A DNA stretch of 35,222 bases from Muribaculum sp. (GCA_009775095.1 VSOZ01000028.1:1-35222); one strand, 5' to 3'. Positions 16,402-24,881 are shown, counted from the stretch's first letter. Numbers and translations: made by a program. Notes: generated by a model from the letters alone, not told the origin.

Positions 16402-17461
16402 GGTCCGATAATATAGGGCGCATATATCGGTCAATCACTATCGGCCATGAACTACCGTCAAGACTGCTTGAAATATTGTCATATGACAGGCTGTCGTGCT
16501 CTTTCATATAACATTCAAGGCCCGAGGCCAGACCTTCGGGGGTATCCTTAATCAGAGTACCTATACCGGATTTTATCAATTGGCGGTTTTCATACGTTGC
16601 GGTAGCTATAGTGTACAATCCCGATCTTATATATTCATATGTCTTTGTAGGCGGCTGATAATTATAATAGTCTGTGATCGGAATATATGAAATACCGATA
16701 TTGGCGTCATCAAAATATTTGGCAAGGGCAGTATGACTCACCGGTCCATGCATCACCACAAAGTCCTGCAGACCTAAATCCTCTATATACTTGTTTATAA
16801 TGGCCTCATCGCTTGGTTCTCCACTACCGACAATATCGAAAGTAATCACGGCATCCTGATTACGCTTCATAAAGATAGCTATACCCTCCAGAACCTGCTC
16901 CAAATGCCGGCCCAGAAATGTGCCTACATACAACAACCGCAGATTCTTATCATAGATTTTTGTTTTTTCCGAGATTTTATCGGCACCGATAGGCAGCAGT
17001 TTAATATCGCCGCGTCCAAGCTGCCGTATGACTCCCGGCGATAGACTCGAAACAGAATCAAACCGCACACACTCCCGTTTCATAAATTCATTTTCACGCT
17101 TGCGCACCCGTTCATCACGGTCAACGCTAAGGCTTCTTATGTCCATATGAAAAGGCAAGTTGCCAAACAAGCGTCTGAACACGCCGCAATGTCTGAAATA
17201 TACAACGAATACCGCACCGCGGAAAGTCAGCAGACGCCATACGGCATTAAACGCAAAAAGTACGTTTCTGATAGTTTTTGACATGAAATATCGTAAGGCT
17301 ACGATCTTGACTCCTTTGATTTCCACAGGCTCATGGCCCTTAAAACACAGTAAAGTGATATCGTAGTCACCGCTCAGATATTCACACCATTTGAGGAGAT
17401 CGGTCAATGTCCCCAGCGGGTGCTGGGCATCCAATATCATAAGCTTATTTTTCGTCAACAT
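16391..17461 (-). CDS. Family 4 (group 1) glycosyltransferase
   Basis: The 356-residue protein has the GT-B two-domain form without membrane helices. The C-terminal domain carries LRLLYVGTFLGRHLEQVLEG (about 192-211), FDIVGSGEPSD (about 230), and the nucleotide-sugar block with the conserved glutamate near PTKTYEYIRSGLYTIAT (about 290-306). The N-terminal domain begins MILDAQHPLGT, where a second ATG (17440) could be the true start. It probably transfers a sugar to the glycan made by the neighbouring plus-strand set. It converges on the chain-length gene with an 11-bp 3' overlap, and it follows the histidine kinase gene by 50 bp on the minus strand with no promoter seen between them. Confidence 0.85.
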   Translation of the reverse strand: MLTKNKLMILDAQHPLGTLTDLLKWCEYLSGDYDITLLCFKGHEPVEIKGVKIVALRYFMSKTIRNVLFAFNAVWRLLTFRGAVFVVYFRHCGVFRRLFGNLPFHMDIRSLSVDRDERVRKRENEFMKRECVRFDSVSSLSPGVIRQLGRGDIKLLPIGADKISEKTKIYDKNLRLLYVGTFLGRHLEQVLEGIAIFMKRNQDAVITFDIVGSGEPSDEAIINKYIEDLGLQDFVVMHGPVSHTALAKYFDDANIGISYIPITDYYNYQPPTKTYEYIRSGLYTIATATYENRQLIKSGIGTLIKDTPEGLASGLECYMKEHDSLSYDNISSSLDGSSWPIVIDRYMRPILSDLNR

Positions 17462-17511
17462 CGGCCAAATGCGTTTATATCCACTATATAACCTAACGTA
17501 ATTATACCTGT

Positions 17512-18741
17512 TTAATTACATTCATGGTTTTCTTTCAGCGGGAGGGTGATGCGGAAGACGGTGCCGCGGCGGAGGTCGGAGGAGAGGATGACGATGCGGC
17601 CGCGGTGGTATTGCTCGACGATGCGGCGGGCGAGCGCAAGGCCAAGGCCCCAGCCGCGTTTTTTGGTGGTATAGCCGGGGTTGAACACGGTTTTGAAGCG
17701 ATTGCGGGGTATGCCCTTGCCGGTGTCGGCCACGTCGATGAATGCGTTGCCGCGGTCGCGACCGAGAGTCACGGTTATGGAGCCGTCGCCGTCGATGGCG
17801 TCGACCGCGTTTTTTATAAGATTTTCCATAACCCACTCGAAGAGCGATGGCGACAGCTCGACCTGAAGCGGCGAGGCACTTGGCTGCAGCGTAAGGGCTA
17901 CCCGGCCCGATATACGGGTAGACATGTAGTTGACCGACCGCCTGACAACCTCGTTGAGGTCTACCGGCTCCATGCTCGGCCGCGACCCTATCTTGCCGAA
18001 GCGCGAGGCTATCATGGAGAGCCGCCTGACATCCTTGTCCATCTCCCCTACCGTATCGGGATCGACGCCGAGCGAGGGTAGCAGCTCCATCCATGCCATA
18101 AGCGACGATATGGGTGTGCCGAGTTGGTGGGCCGTCTCCTTTGACAGTCCTATCCACACTTTGTTCTGCTCGGCTTTTTTGGTGGAGGTGACGGCGTAGT
18201 ACACCGTGGCCACGAATATAAGCATGACAAGTATCTGCACATAAGGATAGTAGCTCAACAGCCGCAGCAGGCGGCTGTCCTCATAGTACAGATGCTGTCT
18301 GACTCCGGGCGATATGATGATGTGTATCACGTTTGACGAGCCTTTGAGCGCTTCAAGGCGCTTGTGGAGGAAGTCGGAGTTGGCCTGCGAAATGTAAAGC
18401 GGATGCAGAGAGTCGACAGGTTCGGGCAGGTCAAAATTGCGGTGAAGTATTATCACGTCATTGTCGTCGGCGAGGAGCACGGGTATCGTACGGTTGCCCT
18501 CGATTATACGGAGCACAAGCTCCATGTCGGGAGGAGCCACGGAGTCACCTTCGGCCACGGCCGCGTCATAGCCGATAACGGTCTTGGTGGCATCGGCCCA
18601 TATCTCCATACGCTCGTGTTCCTGCCGGGCAAGATCGGAGATTATGCGGTCCGATACATAAAGAAACACGGCCACCACACACAGTGCTATTACGATAAAG
18701 GCAATAGTGCCGTAACGCCGGGTGTCGTATATGTCAGCCAT
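17512..18741 (-). CDS. Sensor histidine kinase, orphan
   Basis: The 409-residue protein has membrane helices at about 12-32 and 168-184 enclosing a 135-residue extracytoplasmic sensor region. The cytoplasmic part has the phosphoacceptor box KETAHQLGTPISSL with His205, the N box ENLIKNAVDA (306-315), G1 DVADTGKGIP (336-345) and G2 GWGLGLAL (363-370), so the kinase core is complete. There is no response regulator beside it, and the ligand cannot be inferred. It overlaps the HAD phosphatase gene by 8 bp, so it is translated from the manC-led transcript, which links its expression to GDP-mannose and glycan genes rather than to a classical two-component pair. Confidence 0.9.
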   Translation of the reverse strand: MADIYDTRRYGTIAFIVIALCVVAVFLYVSDRIISDLARQEHERMEIWADATKTVIGYDAAVAEGDSVAPPDMELVLRIIEGNRTIPVLLADDNDVIILHRNFDLPEPVDSLHPLYISQANSDFLHKRLEALKGSSNVIHIIISPGVRQHLYYEDSRLLRLLSYYPYVQILVMLIFVATVYYAVTSTKKAEQNKVWIGLSKETAHQLGTPISSLMAWMELLPSLGVDPDTVGEMDKDVRRLSMIASRFGKIGSRPSMEPVDLNEVVRRSVNYMSTRISGRVALTLQPSASPLQVELSPSLFEWVMENLIKNAVDAIDGDGSITVTLGRDRGNAFIDVADTGKGIPRNRFKTVFNPGYTTKKRGWGLGLALARRIVEQYHRGRIVILSSDLRRGTVFRITLPLKENHECN

Positions 18742-19564
18742 CGTAATCCTGCTTTATGAACCGGGCCACAGAGTTGTCGATATTGGGTCCTATGACAATA
18801 TCGGCCGCCTCCTTGACCTGGGGCAGCGCATTGCCTACCGCCACGGCTACATCGGCCACAGCCATCATGGGCAGGTCATTCAGATTGTCGCCGAACACAA
18901 CCACCCTGTCGGCACCGCTCCGCCGGGCCACACGGCTCACGGCATCGGCCTTGCTCACTCCGGCGGCAAACACCTCCAGAATACCTACATCGTCGCCGAA
19001 TATGTCTATATACGCGCTTACTGAGCAGTCGACACCGGCGCGCAACTCGTCGGCAAGCGAGAAAATGCGGTCCACCGGCCCCATGGCGAATATGAGCACC
19101 GTGGCGGGCAAGTCAAGGCTCAATCCGGCCTCATCGTCAAGTATGAAACGCTTCAGGGCAAGGCGGTCGCGCTGCCTGATAAACCGCCGGTCGTCAGCCG
19201 ACAGAGGGCCGTTGTGATATACAAGCATGTCGCCACCGTCAAGTGTGTAGACAAACGGATGTATACCGTGGCGTCGGCATATAGCACGCACGGTTGCCGC
19301 CACATCGACAGGCAGCAGCTTTGTGTCGATATAACGGCGGGCGCGGCGGTCCCACAACGCGGCACCTGTCATGACTATCGCCGGCAGGGCCGTGGGAGCG
19401 TCGGCAAGCAGGGGCTCCACAGTGGCGGGTGTGCGCGCGGTAGCTACCGTGATGAGCGCGCCACGGGCCGTAAGGTCGCTGATTATAGCGGCGCTCTCGG
19501 CCGACAACCGGCTGTCGGCATCAAGGAGAGTGCCGTCAAGATCGCTGACATAGATGGTGCTCAT
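18734..19564 (-). CDS. HAD-superfamily Cof-type phosphatase
   Basis: The 276-residue protein belongs to the Cof/YidA group of haloacid dehalogenase phosphatases (class IIB cap). Motif I is DLDGT (8-12, nucleophile Asp8), motif II is the threonine in TVATART (about 39-45), motif III includes Lys205 in GVSKADAV, and motif IV is GDNLNDLPM (225-233). Length is normal. Members hydrolyse sugar phosphates, flavin mononucleotide or pyridoxal phosphate; the substrate here is not determinable, although a sugar phosphate would fit the manC context. Its ATG overlaps the stop of the thioesterase gene (4 bp), and its stop overlaps the kinase start by 8 bp. Confidence 0.9.
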   Translation of the reverse strand: MSTIYVSDLDGTLLDADSRLSAESAAIISDLTARGALITVATARTPATVEPLLADAPTALPAIVMTGAALWDRRARRYIDTKLLPVDVAATVRAICRRHGIHPFVYTLDGGDMLVYHNGPLSADDRRFIRQRDRLALKRFILDDEAGLSLDLPATVLIFAMGPVDRIFSLADELRAGVDCSVSAYIDIFGDDVGILEVFAAGVSKADAVSRVARRSGADRVVVFGDNLNDLPMMAVADVAVAVGNALPQVKEAADIVIGPNIDNSVARFIKQDYDG

Positions 19565-20034
19565 AAGTCGCGCCGTTCATAACGTTGCAGGGCCTCGATC
19601 CACTCTTCGGCTATAGGGGCCGACTTTCCGGTAGTAAGGTCAATGCCGGCCATGACAGTACGGGCCACGCACTTGACCTCGCCCGTAGTCGTATTGACTA
19701 TACGCTGCTCAAGCGAGAAGCTCTTTTCGCCCATGCGTGTCACGGTGGTCAGCACCGCCGCCTGTTCATTTATATAAGTAGGTGCGTAGTAATCGCAATT
19801 GATGTTGACCACTACGATGTTGATATGCTTCCAATCGACGGCCTGCGGCAACACATCCTGAAAATAGGAGCTCTTGCCGAGGTCGAAAAATTGTATGTAC
19901 ACGGCATTGTTAAGATGTCCGAGCATGTCGAAGTCATTGAACCTCATCTGCAGGGGCACCATGTGGCGAAACGGAAACTGCGGAGCGGGCACCCGGGGAT
20001 TGGCCGAGTGAGGCATGTTGATCACTTCAGGCAT
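19561..20034 (-). CDS. Hotdog-fold acyl-CoA thioesterase
   Basis: The ATG at 20034 gives 157 residues and a 14-bp gap after manC. A longer reading up to 20127 would overlap manC and adds a non-conserved arginine-rich stretch, so I reject it; the ATG at 20016 is a further alternative. The protein is of the 4-hydroxybenzoyl-CoA thioesterase/YbgC type, with the signature RFNDFDMLGHLNNAVYIQFF near residues 31-50, where the Asp before LGHLNN is the expected catalytic residue. It would hydrolyse an acyl-CoA in the cytoplasm. Its role within a manC operon is unclear; the gene order may be historical. Confidence 0.87.
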   Translation of the reverse strand: MPEVINMPHSANPRVPAPQFPFRHMVPLQMRFNDFDMLGHLNNAVYIQFFDLGKSSYFQDVLPQAVDWKHINIVVVNINCDYYAPTYINEQAAVLTTVTRMGEKSFSLEQRIVNTTTGEVKCVARTVMAGIDLTTGKSAPIAEEWIEALQRYERRDL

Positions 20035-20048
20035 ACAAAAGGGCGGAA

Positions 20049-21140
20049 TCAGAGAAATTTGTCGCCGTAAGCGAGTTTCACGTCGTTGACATACTGCTTG
20101 ATGGTCTGCTCGTCGGCTTTCGGACATACGAGAAGCACGTCGCCGGCATCGGCCACGATATAGTCTTTCAGCCCGTTGACCACCACGAGCTTGTCGCCGC
20201 GCACGGCAAAGATGTTGCCCGTAGAGTTGTAGGCGAGCACACGGCAGTTCTGGGTTACGTTGGCCTCGCGGTTTTTGGGCGAGTTGTCATACAGAGCGCT
20301 CCATGTACCGAGGTCGTTCCACCCGAAATCGACACATTCGACATAGACGTTTGATGCCTGCTCCATGACGGCGTAGTCGATGGATATGTTGACACATCCG
20401 GGAAACTCGCGCCTGATAAAGTCGGTCTCCGACGGAGTACCGAAGTCGTCCGCGCCCTTGTCAAACGTCGACATAAGGTCGGGAGCGTAAGAGTGCAGGG
20501 CCTTCAGAATGGCCTCTGCGCTCCAGATAAATATGCCGGAGTTCCAGAAAAACTCACCGCTGTCGACAAACACTTTCGCAAGCTCTATATCGGGTTTTTC
20601 GGTAAATGTCTTCACTTTCAGTATGTCGCCCTCGAAAGGCTGACCTATCTGTATGTAGCCGTAGCCTGTCTCGGGGCGCGTGGGCTTTATGCCGAGAGTC
20701 AGAAGGGCGTCATGGTTTTCCACGAAGTCAAAGCCGGCCTCAATCGACTTTACAAATTCCAGCTCGCGAGTGATGAGATGGTCGCTCGGAGTCACTATCA
20801 TGGACGCCTTGGGGTCCAAGGCATGAATGTGGCATGCGGCCCAAGCTATACAGGGCGCGGTATTGCGGCGCGCCGGCTCCAGAAGTATCTGCGAATCGGT
20901 CAGCTCGGGGAGCTGCTCCTTGACGAGAGGGGCATACATGTCGTTGGTTACCACTATTATATTTTCTTTCGGCACAACAGGCAGTATACGGTCGTAGCTC
21001 ATCTGCAGCAGCGAGCGTCCGGTGCCGAAAAAGTCGATAAACTGTTTGGGACACTCCGTACGGCTGTAAGGCCAGAAACGGCTTCCTATACCTCCGCACA
21101 TAATCACACAATAGCGATGCTGATTATTCATATCGGTCAA
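20049..21140 (-). CDS. manC: Mannose-1-phosphate guanylyltransferase
   Basis: The 363-residue enzyme makes GDP-mannose from mannose-1-phosphate and GTP, supplying mannose, fucose and related sugars for surface glycans. The nucleotidyltransferase signature GGIGSRFWPYSRTECPKQF begins near residue 16, followed by VVTNDMYAPLV, ILLEPARRNTAPCIAWA and TPSDHLI with the metal-binding Asp. FTEKPD and FFWNSGIFIW are further family blocks. It stops at the nucleotidyltransferase and short left-handed helix region, so the isomerase domain of bifunctional ManC/AlgA proteins is absent, as is usual in Bacteroidales. It leads a five-gene minus-strand run ending in a GT4 glycosyltransferase. The third residue onward offers another ATG (MNNQHRY), four residues in. 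Confidence 0.95.
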   Translation of the reverse strand: MTDMNNQHRYCVIMCGGIGSRFWPYSRTECPKQFIDFFGTGRSLLQMSYDRILPVVPKENIIVVTNDMYAPLVKEQLPELTDSQILLEPARRNTAPCIAWAACHIHALDPKASMIVTPSDHLITRELEFVKSIEAGFDFVENHDALLTLGIKPTRPETGYGYIQIGQPFEGDILKVKTFTEKPDIELAKVFVDSGEFFWNSGIFIWSAEAILKALHSYAPDLMSTFDKGADDFGTPSETDFIRREFPGCVNISIDYAVMEQASNVYVECVDFGWNDLGTWSALYDNSPKNREANVTQNCRVLAYNSTGNIFAVRGDKLVVVNGLKDYIVADAGDVLLVCPKADEQTIKQYVNDVKLAYGDKFL

Positions 21141-21898
21141 TTAATGTTGGTTTTGGTCAAACGTAAAGCGATAAGTCTGTTATCGTCATCGCTAAGGTAA
21201 TGATTTTTATTGTAAACCGCACGGTAATTACGCTAAAAAACCCAAAAAGCTATTTTATGGGAGGGAATAGACTTACAAAAATACACTTATACAACTTTTA
21301 ATAACCACACATTACATTCATTTTACAAAACGGGCATAAATAGCAGAACCATGTGGGAACAAACGGACTCCATTGTATTATTTTGTCGCGGATGACCATA
21401 ACATCAGCTAAATGCCGCTTGACACGCTTGTTGTTTATACAAAAAAGCACACATCTCTAAGATAAAATCATCATTTTTCATATAATTATTGCTTGCATAA
21501 AAAATAATTTGTAGCTTTATAGGCGTATCTTTCAATTAAACTATTTTAGTCAAACTATAGACTTAATATTTTATAGTGAAGGATGCATATTATAATAAAA
21601 GCGTTTATCCGCGTAAATTCTTGATATTCTGAAATTCTCGCAAAATTTCATTTGGAGTCAAGCATTAGCAACGATAGATGCCCATAGATATGTAATAATT
21701 ATATTCGGTAAGGTATCTTGATATATCAGACTGGATGTATTGATTTTACATATACAAGCGTGGGCTTCTGCGTTGCCATTCAACTCCAAAGGGCAATGCG
21801 AGAAGCCTCAGAATGTAGAATGGCAACAGATACAGATTCCTACGCTTTATTTTTACATAATAGCCAACGAGAGGATGACGGCGGCATTTTTATAAACC
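21141..21898. other. AT-rich intergenic region between manC and orphan lipoprotein gene
   Basis: These 758 bp are visibly much more AT-rich than the preceding genes. The manC-proximal end has TACGTTTG on the minus strand (21158-21165), a possible -7 box for manC without a matching -33 element. I see no tRNA, and no reading frame with recognisable content. A frame opening with TTG at 21718 overlaps the next gene and resembles nothing known to me. The distinctive content is a pair of overlapping inverted repeats at 21763-21827, listed separately. Confidence 0.6.
21763..21827. repeat. Overlapping inverted repeats, two mutually exclusive hairpins
   Basis: Arm 21763-21777 (GGCTTCTGCGTTGCC) can pair with 21792-21807 (GGCAATGCGAGAAGCC), giving 15 base pairs with a single-base bulge and one G-U pair around a 14-base loop. 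Part of the same left arm, 21772-21781 (GTTGCCATTC), is also perfectly complementary to 21818-21827 (GAATGGCAAC), giving a second 10-bp stem. The two stems share 21772-21777 and cannot form together. No U-run follows either stem, so neither looks like a simple terminator. The structure lies 72 bp before the lipoprotein start codon. Confidence 0.7.
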
Positions 21899-24040
21899 AT
21901 GACACATTTTATTTTGTTAGAAAATTTTTTACATGGATTTAGAGTAAGACCAGTTGAATTTTTAGTCAAAAATTTATTTAAATTTTGCGCATCCATTATT
22001 CTAATTTTTGAATTATGCATATTATATTCATGCACTGATAAAAATACAGATCCAATTAACGATAACGATATATTTTCAGTTGAGAAAACTCTATTAGAAC
22101 TTTCTTCAACTGATTTATCAGCACATTCGATTTCTTGTTTTATTAACGAGATAGGAGTATTGCCTACAAATAGCTTGGAATATGATATTAGATATGAAGA
22201 AACCGCTAATGAATGGCTCAATGTCTATATAAATTATGAAGAAGCTGCTATTATCATCAAATCAATATCATATACAGAAAATGCAAAGCGTAAAGCTTAC
22301 ATTGATTTGTTCTATAATCAAAATAAAACAACAATAACTGTAACACAGGAAGTACTTCAAGATTCCGATGAGCTTTCATCTATTTTAGGTTCTGATTTTG
22401 TTAATTATCTAAATCTCAAAGGATATGGCTCAAATGGGGAAATTTCATTCAAACAAATTAAAGACATTACAGATCTTGGAAATCTACAAAACAGCAGTGA
22501 AGGTTTCGGAATGCTTACAGTAAAAGACTTTTCAATATTTTCTCTTTTTAAAAATTTGCGCATATTAGGCAATCCTCTAAGAAATGATGGATTTCTTTAC
22601 ATTGCCGGAGATTCCATTGTAAATATAGATTTTAGTATTATTCCCAATATTGAATGTATAAATATTTCAGGCGCAGGAAGTTTATTGAATATTAAAAATA
22701 TTGATATCTCTAATAAGATTAAAGTTCTTCAATTATATCAAATCGGAAATGATTCTTTGGACTTGTCATCTTTGGCAAAGTTGGAGTGGGCAGAGTTATG
22801 TGATGGAGAATGCAGTCATATTGATATAAATAATTGTATTTCACTAAGACACTTAGGCATATCATATCTCCATATTTCAGATTTAGACATTAGCAAAACG
22901 AATTTTACAATAGAAAATTTAGATAACGGTTCACAATATCTCGAAATTAGTAATTTTGATCCTGATATAATTAATTTTAATCTTTACATTGATGATAAAC
23001 AACTTCCCACAAATTATCTTTCATGGAGAAATTTTATTTTCGGATATAAAAATATAATGATAAAGTTACATAATGAAATGCCGCCAACTTTTCATATAGA
23101 TATAGATTATGGAGCAGAATACATAGATGCAGATTTAATAGTGGATGACCCCGGATACCCTAAAATAAAATATTCTGGGGGGCTTTCCTCAACAATATCG
23201 ACTGAACATATAACAGATGATGCCCAATACTCAGCCTATAACTTATGGAGTAATGAAAGTACCCCACGTTTTCGTCACGCGCATCTCACCCCCGGAGAAA
23301 CATACTATCTCAAAATACGAGTCGAGACTGAAGCAGGCTCATATTATTATTCAGACGAGCACGAAATAACTACTCGCCAATATGTCGAGCCAAAAGCTCA
23401 TATTAATTCTATTGATGCAACACACAACTCTGCTACCATCAATTTTATTTTGGACAAACCGGGGTATTATAAATATAGCGGATACATAATTGCCATAGAC
23501 AATACACCGGACTTCACTTTAGAAAATGCTAAACATATTTATGCACCAAACGGATGGAATACAAGTGAAGGTTGTGAACAAAAAGGAACACTTACCGGAC
23601 TCTGTAGCGAAACTACTTATTATGCAAAAGTTTATCTCAGATGGAGTACATATTATCAGAATAATCTTTTCATCGCTACGGATCCTGTAGAATTCAATAC
23701 AAAACCGGAACCCGAACCGTCATTTAATGTATATATGAATTATCTTAAGGTTTCGAGACAGCGCCACAACCACATCGGAAATGGCATGATGCATTTCGAA
23801 TCCATCTTAGAAGCGAAAGCATCATATAATCCGACAGATAAAGAAGTTTCCGTATATTTTGAAACTGATATATGGGGGAATTATGGAGCAAATATTACAT
23901 CTCCCGGTAATTTTTCAACCAAAGAATATATTGATTGGTATTGGGATTATACTCCACCAAAGCCAGAAATGAGAATGCGTGCTGTAGTAATATATAATGG
24001 AAAAAAATATTATTCCGAGTGGAAAAGCTACTCAATGTAA
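21899..24040 (+). CDS. Large surface lipoprotein with N-terminal BACON-like domain and LRR/Fn3-like regions, function unknown
   Basis: The 713-residue product has a hydrophobic segment ending LYSC, making Cys45 the likely lipid anchor. The N-region before it is unusually long (about 24 residues before the hydrophobic core); no later ATG keeps the signal. Residues about 60-150 end in TTITVTQEV, the typical edge strand of BACON domains. About 165-340 show degenerate leucine/isoleucine-rich repeats with regularly spaced ISG/LDIS/LGIS elements. Two Fn3-like beta domains follow (about 400-490, with HLTPGETYYLKIRVETEAGSY, and about 495-600), and then a beta-rich tail. This is an adhesin- or binding-type architecture common in gut Bacteroidota. 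Base and codon use is strongly AT-rich compared with flanking genes, indicating transfer. It stands alone; no SusC/SusD or enzyme partner is adjacent. Confidence 0.8.
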   Translation: MTHFILLENFLHGFRVRPVEFLVKNLFKFCASIILIFELCILYSCTDKNTDPINDNDIFSVEKTLLELSSTDLSAHSISCFINEIGVLPTNSLEYDIRYEETANEWLNVYINYEEAAIIIKSISYTENAKRKAYIDLFYNQNKTTITVTQEVLQDSDELSSILGSDFVNYLNLKGYGSNGEISFKQIKDITDLGNLQNSSEGFGMLTVKDFSIFSLFKNLRILGNPLRNDGFLYIAGDSIVNIDFSIIPNIECINISGAGSLLNIKNIDISNKIKVLQLYQIGNDSLDLSSLAKLEWAELCDGECSHIDINNCISLRHLGISYLHISDLDISKTNFTIENLDNGSQYLEISNFDPDIINFNLYIDDKQLPTNYLSWRNFIFGYKNIMIKLHNEMPPTFHIDIDYGAEYIDADLIVDDPGYPKIKYSGGLSSTISTEHITDDAQYSAYNLWSNESTPRFRHAHLTPGETYYLKIRVETEAGSYYYSDEHEITTRQYVEPKAHINSIDATHNSATINFILDKPGYYKYSGYIIAIDNTPDFTLENAKHIYAPNGWNTSEGCEQKGTLTGLCSETTYYAKVYLRWSTYYQNNLFIATDPVEFNTKPEPEPSFNVYMNYLKVSRQRHNHIGNGMMHFESILEAKASYNPTDKEVSVYFETDIWGNYGANITSPGNFSTKEYIDWYWDYTPPKPEMRMRAVVIYNGKKYYSEWKSYSM

Positions 24041-24095
24041 TTTTAAAGCGTTAAACGTTGTTTGAATTTGCTTAAATCATGTAGATTCAAAATCG

Positions 24096-24842
24096 AAGTG
24101 CAAAAACTTCGGTAATATTTAGGGACCATTCGGCGGGGGCGGCCCTCCCAAGTTCGTCGCTCCCGCCGCAAACACGGGGTCAGTCGTGCCCCCCAACGAG
24201 CTATCCAGTCTTTAGATGTAAAAGCATGGGGACCGAACGTTTGTTACGGGTTTTTCCTAAAACGAGACAGGCGAATTGAGGAAACATTGCCGACACAGGA
24301 TGAAATACCGCCGTCACAGAAGTCGCAAACGCAGGGAGGCGGGACGGACGCTCATCCCCGACCGCGTATCCATACATCAGCGCCCTGCGGAGGCTGACGG
24401 CAGTCGCTTCGGCGACTGGGAGATGGACCTTGTCATAGGAACAGGACAGAAAAGCGCAATCCTTACAATGACCTAACGCTCCACAAACATGCTGCTACAA
24501 ACTAAGATTCCCTCCAAAAAGCCGCAAACAATAGCGGAGGCGGCAAAGAGGCTGCTGCTCTCATATTAACGGCATGTGCTGACCATAACTACTGATAAGC
24601 GAGTCTATGTCCACAAGTGGCTTGCCCGCAGGATTGATACCGTAGTGTATTTTGCAGATCCATTTTGTTTGGGGCAAAAGGGAGCAGTGGAAAACGCTAA
24701 CAAACTATTGCGCCAATATTTTCCTAAAGGAACCAACTTCAGAACGGTTGAACAGGCTGATTTGGACTGCGTACAAGAGAAAAATTGAATTTCTCTTCAC
24801 CAAAAGTTGAGTTCTTCAATGCGATTAGATAATTTTGCACTT
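24096..24842 (+). mobile_element. Degenerate IS30-family insertion sequence remnant
   Basis: The 10-bp sequence AAGTGCAAAA at 24096-24105 is repeated in inverted form (TTTTGCACTT) at 24833-24842 and may mark the terminal inverted repeats. The right copy coincides with the last codons of the transposase, which is plausible for this family. The span of about 750 bp is shorter than an intact IS30 element (about 1.1 kb), because the 5' part of the transposase is missing. Boundaries are tentative, and I cannot identify a target-site duplication. Confidence 0.45.
24120..24260. other. GC-rich segment of unknown origin inside or beside the IS remnant
   Basis: About 140 bp rich in G and C runs sit between the AT-rich lipoprotein gene and the recognisable transposase sequence, exactly where the transposase N-terminal helix-turn-helix should be encoded. 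I recognise no protein in any frame. It may be a fragment of another mobile element joined to the IS during decay. Confidence 0.4.
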
Positions 24843-24851
24843 GCTTGTTGA
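24261..24851 (+). pseudogene. IS30-family transposase pseudogene
   Basis: In one frame from 24261 the sequence reads NETGELRKHCRH, then ALT-type IS30 sequence: RVSIHQRPAEADGSRFGDWE with the first catalytic Asp, DLVIGTGQ, a stop at 24474-24476 where homologues have a charged residue before RS, then IPSKKPQTIAEAAKRLLLSY, a second stop, VLTITTD with the second Asp, and GAVENANKLLRQYFPKGTNF with the third acidic residue. After VQEK a stretch corresponding to INRRPRE is missing and the frame shifts to KLNFSSPKVEFF, then shifts again to NFALA and a stop. The N-terminal HTH is absent. There are therefore at least two nonsense changes, one deletion, one more frameshift and a 5' truncation; no active transposase can be made. 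Confidence 0.88.
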
Positions 24852-24881
24852 CTCTACTCCATCTTGTTTATAATACATTTG

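Noticed and set aside
20035..20127. Longer start of the thioesterase
   Set aside because: It would overlap manC and adds a non-conserved arginine-rich stretch; the ATG at 20034 gives normal length and operon spacing.
21158..21165. TACGTTTG on the minus strand as manC promoter
   Set aside because: The -7 box fits and is close to manC, but no -33 TTG lies at the right distance; it is mentioned in the intergenic entry and not listed as a promoter.
21718..21942. A 74-codon plus-strand frame beginning with TTG before the lipoprotein gene
   Set aside because: It overlaps the lipoprotein start, includes the hairpin block, has no motif or promoter, and resembles nothing known.
24094..24111. Small hairpin after the lipoprotein gene (CGAAGT/ACTTCG)
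   Set aside because: Only six base pairs and no T-run follows, so I do not call it a terminator.
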